A stretch of DNA of 43,858 nucleotides from Streptomyces sp. SID13031. GTDB taxonomy: Bacteria; Actinomycetota; Actinomycetes; Propionibacteriales; Kribbellaceae. Where the stretch lies: contig NZ_JAAGLV010000031.1 of NCBI RefSeq assembly GCF_010548305.1, forward strand, positions 1 through 43,858. The letters are read 5' to 3'. The position numbers were made by a program, and so were the translations under genes. Under the pieces are notes generated by a model. The model did no database searches and was not told the origin of the DNA. It saw only the letters and a program-made list of their open reading frames with translations. Position 1 is the stretch's first letter, and the number at the start of each line of letters is the position of its first letter. Positions 1 to 9,199 of this stretch are shown in pieces.

Positions 1-118
1 CCACATCCCCGCGCGCCCTGGGTGCCCGGCGGAGCCGCACATCGAGGACAAGCCATCGACCTGCGAGGCAGCGAAGAAACGAGCGAACCCTGCCAGGCAC
101 CCGGATCATGGCATTGAC
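1..118 (-). mobile_element. Left copy of an unidentified element inserted in IS3 orfA
   Basis: This stretch is the exact reverse complement of 43741-43858 at the other end of the window (identity covers 127 bases including the target, 1-127 against 43732-43858). None of its three minus-strand frames resembles an IS3 orfB product, although orfB should follow here. It begins right after the Phe-Phe-Ala codons of the IS3 orfA gene. On the minus strand the sequence can fold: an outer stem 96-102/20-26, hairpin 90-94/67-71 and hairpin 62-65/36-39. The loop of the first hairpin contains the 10-mer at 71-80, which repeats the target (119-127) except for one base. This is the layout expected of a non-coding left end of an IS110-type element carrying a bridge RNA. 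The family assignment is inference, because the recombinase gene lies outside the window. Confidence 0.4.
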
Positions 119-413
119 GCGAAGAAAGCCGTGGCACGCTCCAAGATGTCGACGTCTTCGCGCAGCCGACGGTTCTCCCGCCGCAACGCCGCGAGCTCGT
201 CCTTTCGCTGCTGGTCACCCCGCCGTCGCCGGTGCCTGCGTCGCGTTCGGCCTGCTTCAGCCACTCACGCACCGCGGTCTGAGTCAGATCGAAGTCCTTC
301 GCGACCTGACCCACCGACCGATCGCCGCGCTCACACAGCTCAACGATCTCGGCCTTGAACTCAGCAGTGAACGAACGACGAGGCCTTGGCTTCTTCTTGC
401 CCATGGACTCCAT
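119..413 (-). pseudogene. IS3-family transposase OrfA, frameshifted and interrupted
   Basis: Reading the minus strand from the ATG at 413 (or 404, starting MGKKKPRPRRSF) gives a typical IS3 OrfA: a helix-turn-helix of the TAEFKAEIVELCERGD type, a second helix with VGQVAKDFDLTQTAVREWL, then a leucine-zipper-like segment (ELAALRRENRRLREDVDIL, ERATAFFA). The helix-turn-helix and the zipper lie in different frames, so one base has been lost near 205-215. The gene stops being IS3-like after Phe-Phe-Ala, where the terminal element begins. A GGAAGG ribosome-binding site precedes the 413 start. The IS3 end is near 453-472, where IS1380 sequence begins. OrfA would be the DNA-binding subunit made with OrfB by frameshifting, but this copy cannot be functional. 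Confidence 0.75.
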
Positions 414-468
414 GATGAACATCCTTCCGGAGCAACCGCTCCTGATCTCGGATGTCCGTCAAAACGGG

Positions 469-1330
469 GCAGGCCCAGTGGCGATCAGGTTACGACCCGG
501 GAACGCCGGATCGAACACTGCCGCCGACCACCTCACCGTGGTCAGTGACGCCCTCAAACAACTCCCCGGCCACCGGGCGGGGAGCCGACCCGGACGTCGG
601 GTGCTGATCCGTACCGACTCGTCCGGCTGCACCCACGAGTTCCTCGACTGGATCGTCGGCCAGCGGCTGTCCTACTCGGTCGGTTCCCCCCTCCCCCGAC
701 GATTTCGCGGCCAAGCTGCCGCGGATCCGAAGCAGGCGTGGACACCAGCGATCGACAGCAATGGCCGGGTCCGTGACGCACCTGGGTCGCCGACGTCACA
801 GCCCCTGCTCAACCTGTCCAAATGGCCGCCCGGGATGCGGGTGGACATCCGCAAGGAACGTCCCCACCCCGGCGCCCAGTTGCGCCTCACCGACATCGAC
901 GGCATGCGGGTCACCGCGTTCGCGACCAACACCGCTCGCGGCCAGCTCGCCGATCTCGAACTACGCCACCGTCGCCGGGCCCGCGCCGAAGACCGGATCC
1001 GAACCGCCAAAGACACCGGACTCAGAACCTCCCGTTACACGACTTCGGCCAGAATCAGATCTGGTGCGCGATCGTCGCCCTGGCCTGCGAACTGACCACC
1101 TGAATGCAGCTACTCGCTTTCACCGATACCGACGGCACCACCCACTAGGCGCGCCGCTGGGAACCAAAACGCCTACGACTGCGACTGTTCTCCACCGCCA
1201 CCAGGCTCGCCCGAACCGGCCGCCGCACCGTCATCCACCTCGCCCGCAACAGCGCCCGGACCACTCTGCTACACCGGCCTCACCCGACTCCAGGCCCTCA
1301 CCGCACCCAGCTGAAAACACCTCCACCCGT
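469..1330 (+). pseudogene. IS1380-family transposase remnant
   Basis: Across several plus-strand frames this region reads as the C-terminal two thirds of an IS1380 transposase: RLRPGNAGSNTAADH, RRVLIRTDSSGCTHEFLDW, QAWTPAIDSNGRVRD, GMRVDIRKERPHPGAQLR, then LADLELRHRRRARAEDRIR and, after a frame change near 1027, NLPLHDFGQNQIWCAIVAL. The aspartate in RTDSSG fits the first residue of the DDE site. At least three compensating indels are visible (about 690, 785 and 1027), and a TGA sits where Trp is expected after CELTT (about 1101). The N-terminal third is missing: the IS3 element abuts at about 470, so IS3 either inserted into or truncated it. A long-dead copy. Confidence 0.75.
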
Positions 1331-1389
1331 CACTACGACCCGAAACAAGCCCGGCCCGTGGAACCGACGCCCACCCGAGCGGCACCATG

Positions 1390-1797
1390 ACGATCGCTTG
1401 ATCAGTCTCGCTGTACCGAGCCAGTATCCTCGCTTGGGCGGTCGATATCGGCGACTCGAACAGCGGAATCCCAACGTACTGCTTCTTCGTTGAACGACTG
1501 AGCTCTTCGATCACCATCGCATCCGTCGGGCTGTCGCAGATGACAGGCGTTGCGCCGTTGTGGAGCAGGTCGATCTGTTCTTGCAGACCGACCAGGGCGT
1601 TCGACGGGCGATGCAGTGGAGTCTCCGGCGTGAACGAGTTTGTCCGTCCCTCCCGATCGATCCCCGACGAAGCCCACCGGCGCCAATCGCTCGTCGCGTG
1701 AGATGAACATCATCCGATCACGATGCCGATCGATCGGCGCACCACCATCGGTCCAGCTCGTCAGCCGTGTCCGCACCAGAGTGAGGTGCCACGAACC
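1390..1797 (-). pseudogene. DnaG-like primase, Toprim half (remnant)
   Basis: The minus strand carries LVRTRLTSWTDGGAPIDRHR followed by DRMMFISRDERLAPVGFVGD, the start of a primase catalytic core, and then, in another frame, TPETPLHRPSNALVGLQEQI, DLLHNGATPVICDSPTDAMV and a further strand-helix unit ending YSETDQAIVMVPLG. This matches Toprim-containing primases of actinobacterial mobile elements, where the usual string is like YLNTPxTALYRKGxxLYGL...PVIVEGPxDA; the Toprim glutamate of EGP is a Asp-Ser-Pro here. A frameshift near 1645-1655 separates the two parts, and no start or stop frames a whole gene. It begins only a few bases from the stop of the Rhs toxin gene. An N-terminal half of a similar primase lies, in the same orientation, at 18288-18722. 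Confidence 0.6.
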
Positions 1798-1803
1798 TCA
1801 GAG

Positions 1804-4800
1804 TTACGGACGAGAGTTCGGGAACAAGTTGCGAAGCAATGCCCGATAGTCAGATGGCATCCAAGTGTCTCTGCCCACGATACTAGTCGCCGCAGATCGG
1901 GCCGCGCGAGAACTGATGTTCTTGATATACGCAGGGTTCGGAAGGATTGTTCCTGCTCTATTATACCCGAGCGCGTTTCCAAGCAGCGTGACGTCAGTAA
2001 TTGTACCGTCCAGATTCTGCACGCCGAAGTGGGCAATGGGTAGGTCGGGCATGAATGCATCAGCTGGCTTGCTCGGCCGCCCAACACGCAGAACCTTAGA
2101 TCCCGGGTTTGCTTCGGCGATCTGCATTGACATCCTATAGCACGCGCCGCCGGCACCGCATTGACCGCCGGCACGAATTAGCGAGCTCGACCTAGGCATG
2201 AGTTGCGGCATGATGGGCAGGACAGCGAGCATGGCGGAAAAGAGGGCGGGGTCGTCGTGGCTAGAGACGGCGAGGATGCGGAGGGGGGTGGCGTTGATGG
2301 CGGCGCCGATTGCGTCGGGTTCTGGTTCCCAGACGGTTCCGCCTGGCCCTGCTCCGCCGGTGCCGTCGCTGGTGGTGCCGGCGCCTTCTGCTCCGTCGTT
2401 GGGTCCGGCGGGTAGTTCCATTTGGGCTTGAGACCAGATGTTGTGGCGGTTTGCGTAGTCTTGTGCGTCACTGTTTTCGCCTTGGGCGGCGATTTCTTTG
2501 GCTGTGCGTGCGTCGGTCGCTGTGGCCCCGGTGTAGGAGCCGCGGTCGGATTTAGCGGCTGGTGGCGGCGCTACTGGTGTGTCAGGTCCGAGGCAGATGG
2601 TTGTGCAGGTTTCGGTTGTTTGGGTGTTTTCGGCGTTGCTGAAGCTGGTGCAGATGGTGCTGCAGGTTCCGGGGCCTTCGCCGAGGACTGAGTAGCCGGT
2701 GGGGTCGGTTCCGTTGGTGGGGTTGTTGTTGATGTAGGCGTAGGGGCTGAGGGGTGCGCTGTTGAGTGGGTCGGGGGTGGTGAAGTGTTTGAGGGTGGGG
2801 TCGTAGAGGCGTCCGTTGTAGTTGATGAGGCCGAGTTCGGGGTCGTGTTCTTGGCCGGTGAATCCGTTGTGGATGGTGGAGGGTGGGGTGGTGAGTTCGG
2901 TGCCGTCGGGGTTGGTTCGGTTGCCGTAGGGGGCGTAGTAGGTGTGGTCGATAGTGGTGTTGGTGAGGGTGGTGTTGGTGAGGGTGGTGTTGATGCTTCC
3001 AAGGCGGTCGGTGAGGGTGTAGGTCGTGGTGGGTGCGCCGGCAGGGTTGTAGGTGATCTGGGCGACGGGTCCGTCGGGGCCGGTGATGTGGAAGACGTGG
3101 CTAGTGCCGGTGCTGGTCTGGCGTTTTTCGTAGAGGTCGCCGATGTAGGTGGTGATGTCGGGGCCGGAGGCCTTTTTGACCCGTTGGCCGTCGGCGTCGT
3201 AGGTGAGATTCCAGGTCCGGCCGCCGTTGGTGATGGTGCGAGGTAGCAGGTCGAGGGAGTTGTAGGTGAGGGTGCGGTCGCGGCCCGAGGTGAGCCGGCC
3301 TTGGGTGTCGTACTGGTAGGCGACGTTGGGTCCGGTGGTGGGTGTGGTGAGGGTGAGGGTGTGGGGCCGGGTTCCGCTGGTGCCGTAGATGTTGTTCTCG
3401 GTGACGGCGCTGTTCGTGGTGGTGGCGGTCAGGTTCCCGATGGGGTTGTAGACGTAGCCGGTTTTGGTGGTGGTGCCTCCGTGGGTGAGGGTCCAGTCGG
3501 TCAGGCGGAGCATGCTGTCGTAGTCGTAGGTCTCATCACGTCCGCCGGCGCTGGTGTCGGTGCGGTGTTTGACCAGCCCGTTGTCCCAGTACTGGTAGCC
3601 GATGTTCATGACGGACACCCCGGTGGGGGTGTTGGCGGTGATGGAGGTGAGCCGGCCCGTGTCGGCGGAGTAGCCGCGGTTGGTCCGGTAGTCGTTGCCC
3701 AGGGTCGCCTGGGTCAGGTTGAAATCGAGATTGCGGCTGTCGGCGTGCCAGAGCCTTGCAATGTGGCCGGGGGTGATGTCGCCGATCTCGGTGAGGTTCC
3801 CTTGGTCGTTGTAGGTGTATTGAGTGGTGACACGGGTCCCGCCGGGGGTCATAGCCGGATATGTGACGGTGTCGACTTTGCCGGTGTCGTCGGTGTAGGT
3901 GGTGTCCGCGCGATAGACCGGGCCGGTAGGACCGTCGGTGTAGTCGACCCTGGCCGGCCGGCCGGCTTCGTCATACCAGTAGGCGGTGGTGACGTTATCG
4001 ACGCTGGTCGCCGAGGCGATCTGGCCGATTCCGTGGTCGCCACTGTCATAGACCCGCTCGGAGTGACCGGTCTGGATCCGTGTTCCCGAGCTCGTGACGT
4101 TGTATTCGGTTCCGGTCGTCATCCGGCCCAGGTCGTCGAACACTGCGCTGCGGGCCTTGAGCGAGGCGGGGTGGTATTCATCGCGAAGCTCGCCGAAGCC
4201 GGTGTAGCGCAGCTGGCGGATGCCGGTGTCAGGGTCGGAGACCTGGGTGGGTCGCCCGAGCGCATCATAGACGCTCGAGGTGATGTTCCCGGCGTCATCG
4301 GTCGTGGACTTCAGCAGGTCGAACGGGTCGTAGGCGTAGCGGGTGATGACATCAGCCAGGACACCGCTCACCTTCTTTCCATCGACGTTCACGTTCTTGA
4401 TCGGGCGATCGTTCACGTCGCTGGTGGCGACGGACTTGTTGCCCTTGGCGTCAGTGGAACGGGTCTCGAACAGGCCCGTATAGGTGCGGCTGCTGAAGGT
4501 GTCGTCGGGAAGTTCGGTGTCCAGGGGTCGGTCGAGGCTGTCGTAGGTGGTGGTGGTGAACCGGGTGGGCTTGGAGGTCGCGGCGATGACCTGGTAGGGG
4601 CGGCTCTGTTTGACGATCCGTCCTAGGAGGTCATAAGAAGTGGTCACCGCCTGGGTGCCGTCGCCGTTGAACATGTTGTTCATCTGTGACACCGGTCGTC
4701 CCAGCACGTCGGTGACGGTCTGGGTGACTTCGCTGCCCCGCTGGGTAGTGGTGATGATGCCGGTCGCGCCGCCGAAGCTGTCCTCACGCTTGGAGTAGGC

Positions 4801-7800
4801 GGTGGTGATCGCGGCTTCGCCGGGTACCTGGGACTTAATCGGCCGGCCCAGATCGTCGTGCTGGACACTGGACTGGGTTCCGTTACGGTCCACGTTCTGC
4901 AGCGGCTGCCCAGTCGCGGGATCGGTCAGTGTCCACGTGCTCGGCTGATAGGCCGCCAAGCTGTGCGGCGACCACACCTGCGTCGGGTAGATCCCTTCAT
5001 TGGCCCAGCCCGTGATCAGCGGCTCGAACTCATACCGGGTCTCCCGGTCGAGAACACCGCTGCTGTCACTGTGATACCGGATCGACCGGACCTCCCCCTT
5101 GTCGCCATACCCCATTGTGGTGACCGCACGAAGGTCGGGGTCGGAACTGCCGGGCTCGGTAAAGATCGTCTTGACCCGGCCCTTCTCATCATGGTCGAAC
5201 TCCAGATGACGGGTGGTGCGATGGGGAACCGCCAGGGTGTCATCGGCCTCGATCTGCGTCACGTAACTGGTCTCGGGCACATGGATCAGCCAATCGTCGA
5301 TCCGCCCCGCCGACAGGTCGAACGTCGCCGCTGAGTCCTCACCGACACCACCAGCGACCTGCCGCTGGCTGCGGGTCACATTCCCATAGTCATCACGGGT
5401 GCTGGCCAAGACCGTCACCTTGTCCGGCGACGTCGGCACCGACAGATTCGTGAGATGCGCGCGCGGGGACGGGTTGGCCGGGTTGATCAGCTCCCAGTCG
5501 ATGGCGGCCTTCTGCTCCCATTCCTTCACTGTGGTGTTGCCTGAGGGCAGCACCACGTTCTTCGGGATCACCTCACGCGTGGCGCCACCGAAGTAAGACC
5601 GCGTCTCATACATCTGGGTGGTCTGGCGCACCCGGGCGGTCACCTTCACCGTCCGAACCTCGACCTGAGGCGTGGTCAGGATGGCGGTGGCCGTGGTCAC
5701 GGTCGAAGGCAGCCCCGCACTGGCGTAGGAGCCCCTGTGACCCGCACCCGCGATCCGGGTGTGATTGTCGAAGTCCGTCACTGTCTCCGACGGCCGGTGC
5801 TTGTTCCACGTGAACGTCTTACTGAAGCCCAGGAATCCTCGGCCCCACACATCAGAGACCGGATTTTCGTAGGCGTACTCCGTGACGTGCGCGCCCTTGC
5901 GCACGGCCGCATCATCGGCCGGGTCGAGCAGATGCGCACGGGAGGCGACACTGCGCACTACCGTCATCCCGCGGTGGCGTCCGGCCATCGTCGGGAAGGA
6001 CACCGCAGGAACAGCGGTCACCCGCGGCTGGTTCGACCATTCCGTGGAATAACTGATGTGCTCCAGCGGCCACTTGCTGTTGGAGCTGTCCCAGACCTTG
6101 GTCAGCAGATCCCCGCGGATCGCGCTGGCGGGATCTCCGAGGGCGTCCTCAACATCCGAGGGCTTGTCCACATACACCATGAGCTGATTGGCGACACCGT
6201 TTCCCTTATAGGTGACGATGTCGAGGAACCCGTCGCCGCTGAAGTCACCGATCTTCGACAGGCCCCAGCCACCGTTGTGCAGGTCCCCGTCGAAGTCGTG
6301 CAGCTTGTCGGGATTAGCGGCATCGACCAGCGTCTTGAACCCGCCACCGGCATACAAGATCGTGATACCGGCGATGTTGGTCGCCGAACCGCGCCAGACC
6401 CGGGGTGCCACCGGCATCGCAGTCGCCTGCTCGTGGAACAGCACGAAGTCGTCTCGGCCATCGCTGTTCATGTCGGCGATCTTCAGGCCTTTATCGCCCC
6501 ACATACCCTCCACAGGCCAGTTCGGCAGCTCGGTGAAGACCTCCTCCGGCGCGAACCCGTTCCCGGTGTTGTAACGGACCGTCATGCAGGGGCCCGCGCA
6601 CGGGCCGCCCGCGCTCACCCACCGGACCTGGGCCGCGTCCTGCAGCCCATCACCGTTGAAGTCACCGAACTCCAACTGGTTATCGCCCGGGGCCAGCGCC
6701 TCGGAGTCGAACTCATCTGCCGGGTAACGAGACCCGCTAAAGGCCGCACCGGCCACGTAACCGTCGTCACGCAGCGACGCCGTCACCCCGACCCCGTCAC
6801 CACAGGAATCCAGGTAAGGCGAACTCGTGTTAGTCCGCCCCGCGAACACATCGATCCGGCCATCACCATCGACATCGACCATCGACCGCTTGCAGTCCGA
6901 GGTCAACAACGGCCGAACGCTCCCAAACCCCGTACCGGCATTGAGCTGTAAACCCCACTCGGTGACAAATGAATCACCATAAGGCACGTGACGGATACTC
7001 CCCACCGCGTCCAGCAGCCCATCGCCGTTGAAATCACCGAAATCCGGCTCGGCCGGCCCGTTGTAGGTAAATGTACCCCGGCTCGAACCATTCGAGAAAC
7101 GATTCGCCGCGCTATCCCAGTGCAGCAGGTCGACATGGGTGGTGTCACTGCCATCCCGCGCCTCGTGCAACGCCACGAGCTCCGGCAGCCCATCCCCGTC
7201 TAGGTCAGCCGGCCTGCTCTGCGCGAGCGTCCGCGTGTCGTAATTACCCACGCCGGTCAGCAGACGCTTGTCCTGCAGCGCCGTGATCAGACCCGACCCT
7301 GCGGCCTTCACTCCCAGCCGGATGTAGTCATTACCTGACCCCGGCTCATGACCGAAACTGTAGATGTAATCATCCGCGCCATCGCCGTTGAAATCTGCGA
7401 CCTGCATCGACGGCATATCGAACTGAATATCGGGATACCGCAACTCGAAACCGGACTCCAGCACCGATCCGGCGTAGGAGGAAAGGCCTGCGGAATACGT
7501 GAATTTCTTCGACCAGGTGCAGCCACCCTTGAACCCGCACCGCGTCACCTTTGCCAGTCGGCTCCGGCCCGTGCTGCCCTCGGTATTGTAGTCGAACGAA
7601 TACTTCCACACCAGTGCCGTGTCTTTCGGGTTCGGTGCGAACATCTCCAGCGATACCAATCGCTTCCGGGTCTGCTTCCGTACACCCGACTGCCACGAGA
7701 ATTCCACATCCGGACGATCATCTGAGTAATTGAACTGAACATAACGACGCTGCCCGGCACCCGATACGGTCGAATAGGCGATCTTATCGACCACGACCTC

Positions 7801-8619
7801 GACACTCTTCGCCCCAGGAACAGCAAGTCCCGCAATAGGCTCGAAGACCTGACTGTAAGAATACGTCATCACGTTCCCCGAACGATCAGACTCACTCTTC
7901 AGTACCCACGAATCACGGACCGTCGCCGTCGGCATGATCCCGCCACTGCTCGTGGTGTAACGCATCGGATCAGCCGAGGCTGCTGCCTCATACCGCTGAT
8001 GGCGGCCATCGTCCGTCCATACCTCGAACCACTTGGGCCCCCCAGCATCAGAGTCCCGCGAGACCACCTTCGTCCGGCTCTCCGCCTCCGTGTGATATGT
8101 CGTCCACGACGCGCCATAAGAACCTGGACCCACCACCACCAGTTTCTGCCCATTCAAACAAAAACGATCGGCGTCCCCACCCGACGCTGAATCTGAATTT
8201 ACGTACTTCACCCCCGTCGTCTTATCCTCGACCGACAACGATTTCCCACAACGAGACACCGATGACAACGCCCCTGAAACAGACCATCCCACCCCCAGCA
8301 GACCATTCCCACCGCCATTGGTATACCCCAACGACAACCTCGGCTGCACACCCCCCGGGCCGGCCGGCACCTCCAACGGCACCTCATAAGACGCAGCACC
8401 CGAACCCGACACGGACAAACCACCCGGCAACAACCCCGCCGGAGCAGCGACCTCCGGCACCGGCGGGTCAGAGAACACCACACCCCCCGGCAATCCCGGC
8501 GGAGAACCCTCCTCAGGCACCGCCCACCCCACACCCCCCGGGACCACCCACACCCCACACCCCACCAACAACACCCACGCCAGCAACCACCGCAAAGGAC
8601 GACCCGCATCAACCCTCAT
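1804..8619 (-). CDS. Secreted SpvB/FG-GAP/Rhs polymorphic toxin
   Basis: A 2271-residue exported toxin-delivery protein. I chose the ATG at 8619 because it opens a Sec signal peptide (MRVDAGRPLRWLLAWVLLVG); the open frame runs upstream into IS630 debris. Order of parts: SpvB-like domain (about 50-400); seven FG-GAP/VCBS calcium-type repeats (about 405-810; DFNGDGADD, DLDGDGLPE, DFNGDGLLD, DVDGDGRID, DFNGDGLQD, DMNSDGRDD, DFSGDGFLD); a TcB-type middle; YD/Rhs repeats (about 1220-1860); the Rhs core (about 1855-1976, ending NPTNGTDPTGY). These fold into a hollow shell around the C-terminal toxin. The last 295 residues are the variable toxin: Cys-rich linker, Gly/Ser region, hydrophobic helix, then a segment with Cys2160 (GGACYR), His2197 (AHFGV) and Asp2209 (TDVT), spaced like a papain-fold triad. 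No immunity gene follows; a dead primase abuts the stop. The coding strand shifts from G-rich at the 5' end to C-rich near the core. Confidence 0.9.
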   Translation of the reverse strand: MRVDAGRPLRWLLAWVLLVGCGVWVVPGGVGWAVPEEGSPPGLPGGVVFSDPPVPEVAAPAGLLPGGLSVSGSGAASYEVPLEVPAGPGGVQPRLSLGYTNGGGNGLLGVGWSVSGALSSVSRCGKSLSVEDKTTGVKYVNSDSASGGDADRFCLNGQKLVVVGPGSYGASWTTYHTEAESRTKVVSRDSDAGGPKWFEVWTDDGRHQRYEAAASADPMRYTTSSGGIMPTATVRDSWVLKSESDRSGNVMTYSYSQVFEPIAGLAVPGAKSVEVVVDKIAYSTVSGAGQRRYVQFNYSDDRPDVEFSWQSGVRKQTRKRLVSLEMFAPNPKDTALVWKYSFDYNTEGSTGRSRLAKVTRCGFKGGCTWSKKFTYSAGLSSYAGSVLESGFELRYPDIQFDMPSMQVADFNGDGADDYIYSFGHEPGSGNDYIRLGVKAAGSGLITALQDKRLLTGVGNYDTRTLAQSRPADLDGDGLPELVALHEARDGSDTTHVDLLHWDSAANRFSNGSSRGTFTYNGPAEPDFGDFNGDGLLDAVGSIRHVPYGDSFVTEWGLQLNAGTGFGSVRPLLTSDCKRSMVDVDGDGRIDVFAGRTNTSSPYLDSCGDGVGVTASLRDDGYVAGAAFSGSRYPADEFDSEALAPGDNQLEFGDFNGDGLQDAAQVRWVSAGGPCAGPCMTVRYNTGNGFAPEEVFTELPNWPVEGMWGDKGLKIADMNSDGRDDFVLFHEQATAMPVAPRVWRGSATNIAGITILYAGGGFKTLVDAANPDKLHDFDGDLHNGGWGLSKIGDFSGDGFLDIVTYKGNGVANQLMVYVDKPSDVEDALGDPASAIRGDLLTKVWDSSNSKWPLEHISYSTEWSNQPRVTAVPAVSFPTMAGRHRGMTVVRSVASRAHLLDPADDAAVRKGAHVTEYAYENPVSDVWGRGFLGFSKTFTWNKHRPSETVTDFDNHTRIAGAGHRGSYASAGLPSTVTTATAILTTPQVEVRTVKVTARVRQTTQMYETRSYFGGATREVIPKNVVLPSGNTTVKEWEQKAAIDWELINPANPSPRAHLTNLSVPTSPDKVTVLASTRDDYGNVTRSQRQVAGGVGEDSAATFDLSAGRIDDWLIHVPETSYVTQIEADDTLAVPHRTTRHLEFDHDEKGRVKTIFTEPGSSDPDLRAVTTMGYGDKGEVRSIRYHSDSSGVLDRETRYEFEPLITGWANEGIYPTQVWSPHSLAAYQPSTWTLTDPATGQPLQNVDRNGTQSSVQHDDLGRPIKSQVPGEAAITTAYSKREDSFGGATGIITTTQRGSEVTQTVTDVLGRPVSQMNNMFNGDGTQAVTTSYDLLGRIVKQSRPYQVIAATSKPTRFTTTTYDSLDRPLDTELPDDTFSSRTYTGLFETRSTDAKGNKSVATSDVNDRPIKNVNVDGKKVSGVLADVITRYAYDPFDLLKSTTDDAGNITSSVYDALGRPTQVSDPDTGIRQLRYTGFGELRDEYHPASLKARSAVFDDLGRMTTGTEYNVTSSGTRIQTGHSERVYDSGDHGIGQIASATSVDNVTTAYWYDEAGRPARVDYTDGPTGPVYRADTTYTDDTGKVDTVTYPAMTPGGTRVTTQYTYNDQGNLTEIGDITPGHIARLWHADSRNLDFNLTQATLGNDYRTNRGYSADTGRLTSITANTPTGVSVMNIGYQYWDNGLVKHRTDTSAGGRDETYDYDSMLRLTDWTLTHGGTTTKTGYVYNPIGNLTATTTNSAVTENNIYGTSGTRPHTLTLTTPTTGPNVAYQYDTQGRLTSGRDRTLTYNSLDLLPRTITNGGRTWNLTYDADGQRVKKASGPDITTYIGDLYEKRQTSTGTSHVFHITGPDGPVAQITYNPAGAPTTTYTLTDRLGSINTTLTNTTLTNTTIDHTYYAPYGNRTNPDGTELTTPPSTIHNGFTGQEHDPELGLINYNGRLYDPTLKHFTTPDPLNSAPLSPYAYINNNPTNGTDPTGYSVLGEGPGTCSTICTSFSNAENTQTTETCTTICLGPDTPVAPPPAAKSDRGSYTGATATDARTAKEIAAQGENSDAQDYANRHNIWSQAQMELPAGPNDGAEGAGTTSDGTGGAGPGGTVWEPEPDAIGAAINATPLRILAVSSHDDPALFSAMLAVLPIMPQLMPRSSSLIRAGGQCGAGGACYRMSMQIAEANPGSKVLRVGRPSKPADAFMPDLPIAHFGVQNLDGTITDVTLLGNALGYNRAGTILPNPAYIKNISSRAARSAATSIVGRDTWMPSDYRALLRNLFPNSRP
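2954..2993 (-). repeat. 15-bp tandem repeat inside the Rhs core
   Basis: A 15-base unit (gtggtgttggtgagg on the plus strand) occurs at 2954-2968 and 2969-2983, with a partial third copy to 2993. It is in frame and encodes repeated Thr-Leu-Thr-Asn-Thr in the Rhs core just before the conserved TYYAPYGN block. In-frame slippage could change the length of this loop without breaking the protein. Confidence 0.8.
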
Positions 8620-8689
8620 CACACACACCCAATCAAGAATCAAACGAACAAACTTGGATGATCGCCGGGTCTCAGGGTCGCCCCAATCC

Positions 8690-8990
8690 AGGTAGTGGAC
8701 ATCGTGGTCTGCCCGGAGTGGCCCCCCTAAAGTTGGCCTCTTCGGCAAGTTCAAAAGCTTCGCGTGGAGGTCGGTGCGAGTGGCATGATCTGTCGCAGAT
8801 GACGTGCAGCTCACGCGCGTGTCGGTCTTCGCCAAATGCTTGAAAGGCCAGGAGTTCGACGTCACGGATCGCGGATCTTCCGTTCCAGATCAGGATCGGC
8901 GAAGAACTGGAACGCCCCGACCCGGAGCGGTTGGATCTTCCACTTCCGGCCACGTGCGGGTCGCCATGGCGAACGAGACCCTCAACCGCT
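8690..8990 (-). pseudogene. IS630-family transposase remnant
   Basis: The minus strand holds KWKIQPLRVGAFQFFADPDL followed by ERKIRDP and a stop; this aligns with QWGLQPSRVETFKFSTDPEL plus EAKVRDVF of the better-preserved IS630 copy at 25167-26170. Upstream, in another frame, VSFAMATRTW matches its LSHVTVAKVW. Downstream, FQAFGEDRHARELHVICD fits the segment before the second Asp of the IS630 DDE site. Much of the middle of the gene is deleted. The remnant lies directly upstream of the Rhs toxin gene and extends its open frame artificially beyond the true start. Confidence 0.55.
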
Positions 8991-9199
8991 GGCAGCCACC
9001 GGGGCGACCCCTCGCCCAGCGATAGGCTTTCTGCCCACTCGGCTCCGGATTCGAGGGGACGGGACTGCCCCGGATGCAGTTGACTCATGGAGTTTTGAGG
9101 CTGGCGGCGTCCATTCTTTTGGGGGGATGGGTGGGGGTTTGCGCTGATGTGTGGTTGGGGGTTGGTGGGGTGAGGTAGGTGTCAAGCAAGTGTTGCGTC

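Noticed and set aside
1402..1776. Minus-strand frame just downstream of the Rhs toxin as its immunity gene
   Set aside because: It carries the MMF-x-x-RD and PVGF motifs of a primase core, joined to a Toprim part in another frame, so it is mobile-element debris.
2954..2993. CRISPR-like or regulatory tandem repeat
   Set aside because: Units are adjacent, in frame and coding within the Rhs core; there are no spacers.
3301..4626. Long plus-strand frame of 441 codons
   Set aside because: It is the mirror of the Rhs repeat region; repetitive Val/Gly content and no family motif.
8620..8865. Upstream extension of the Rhs toxin start
   Set aside because: It is read-through of an IS630 remnant; the signal peptide begins at 8619.
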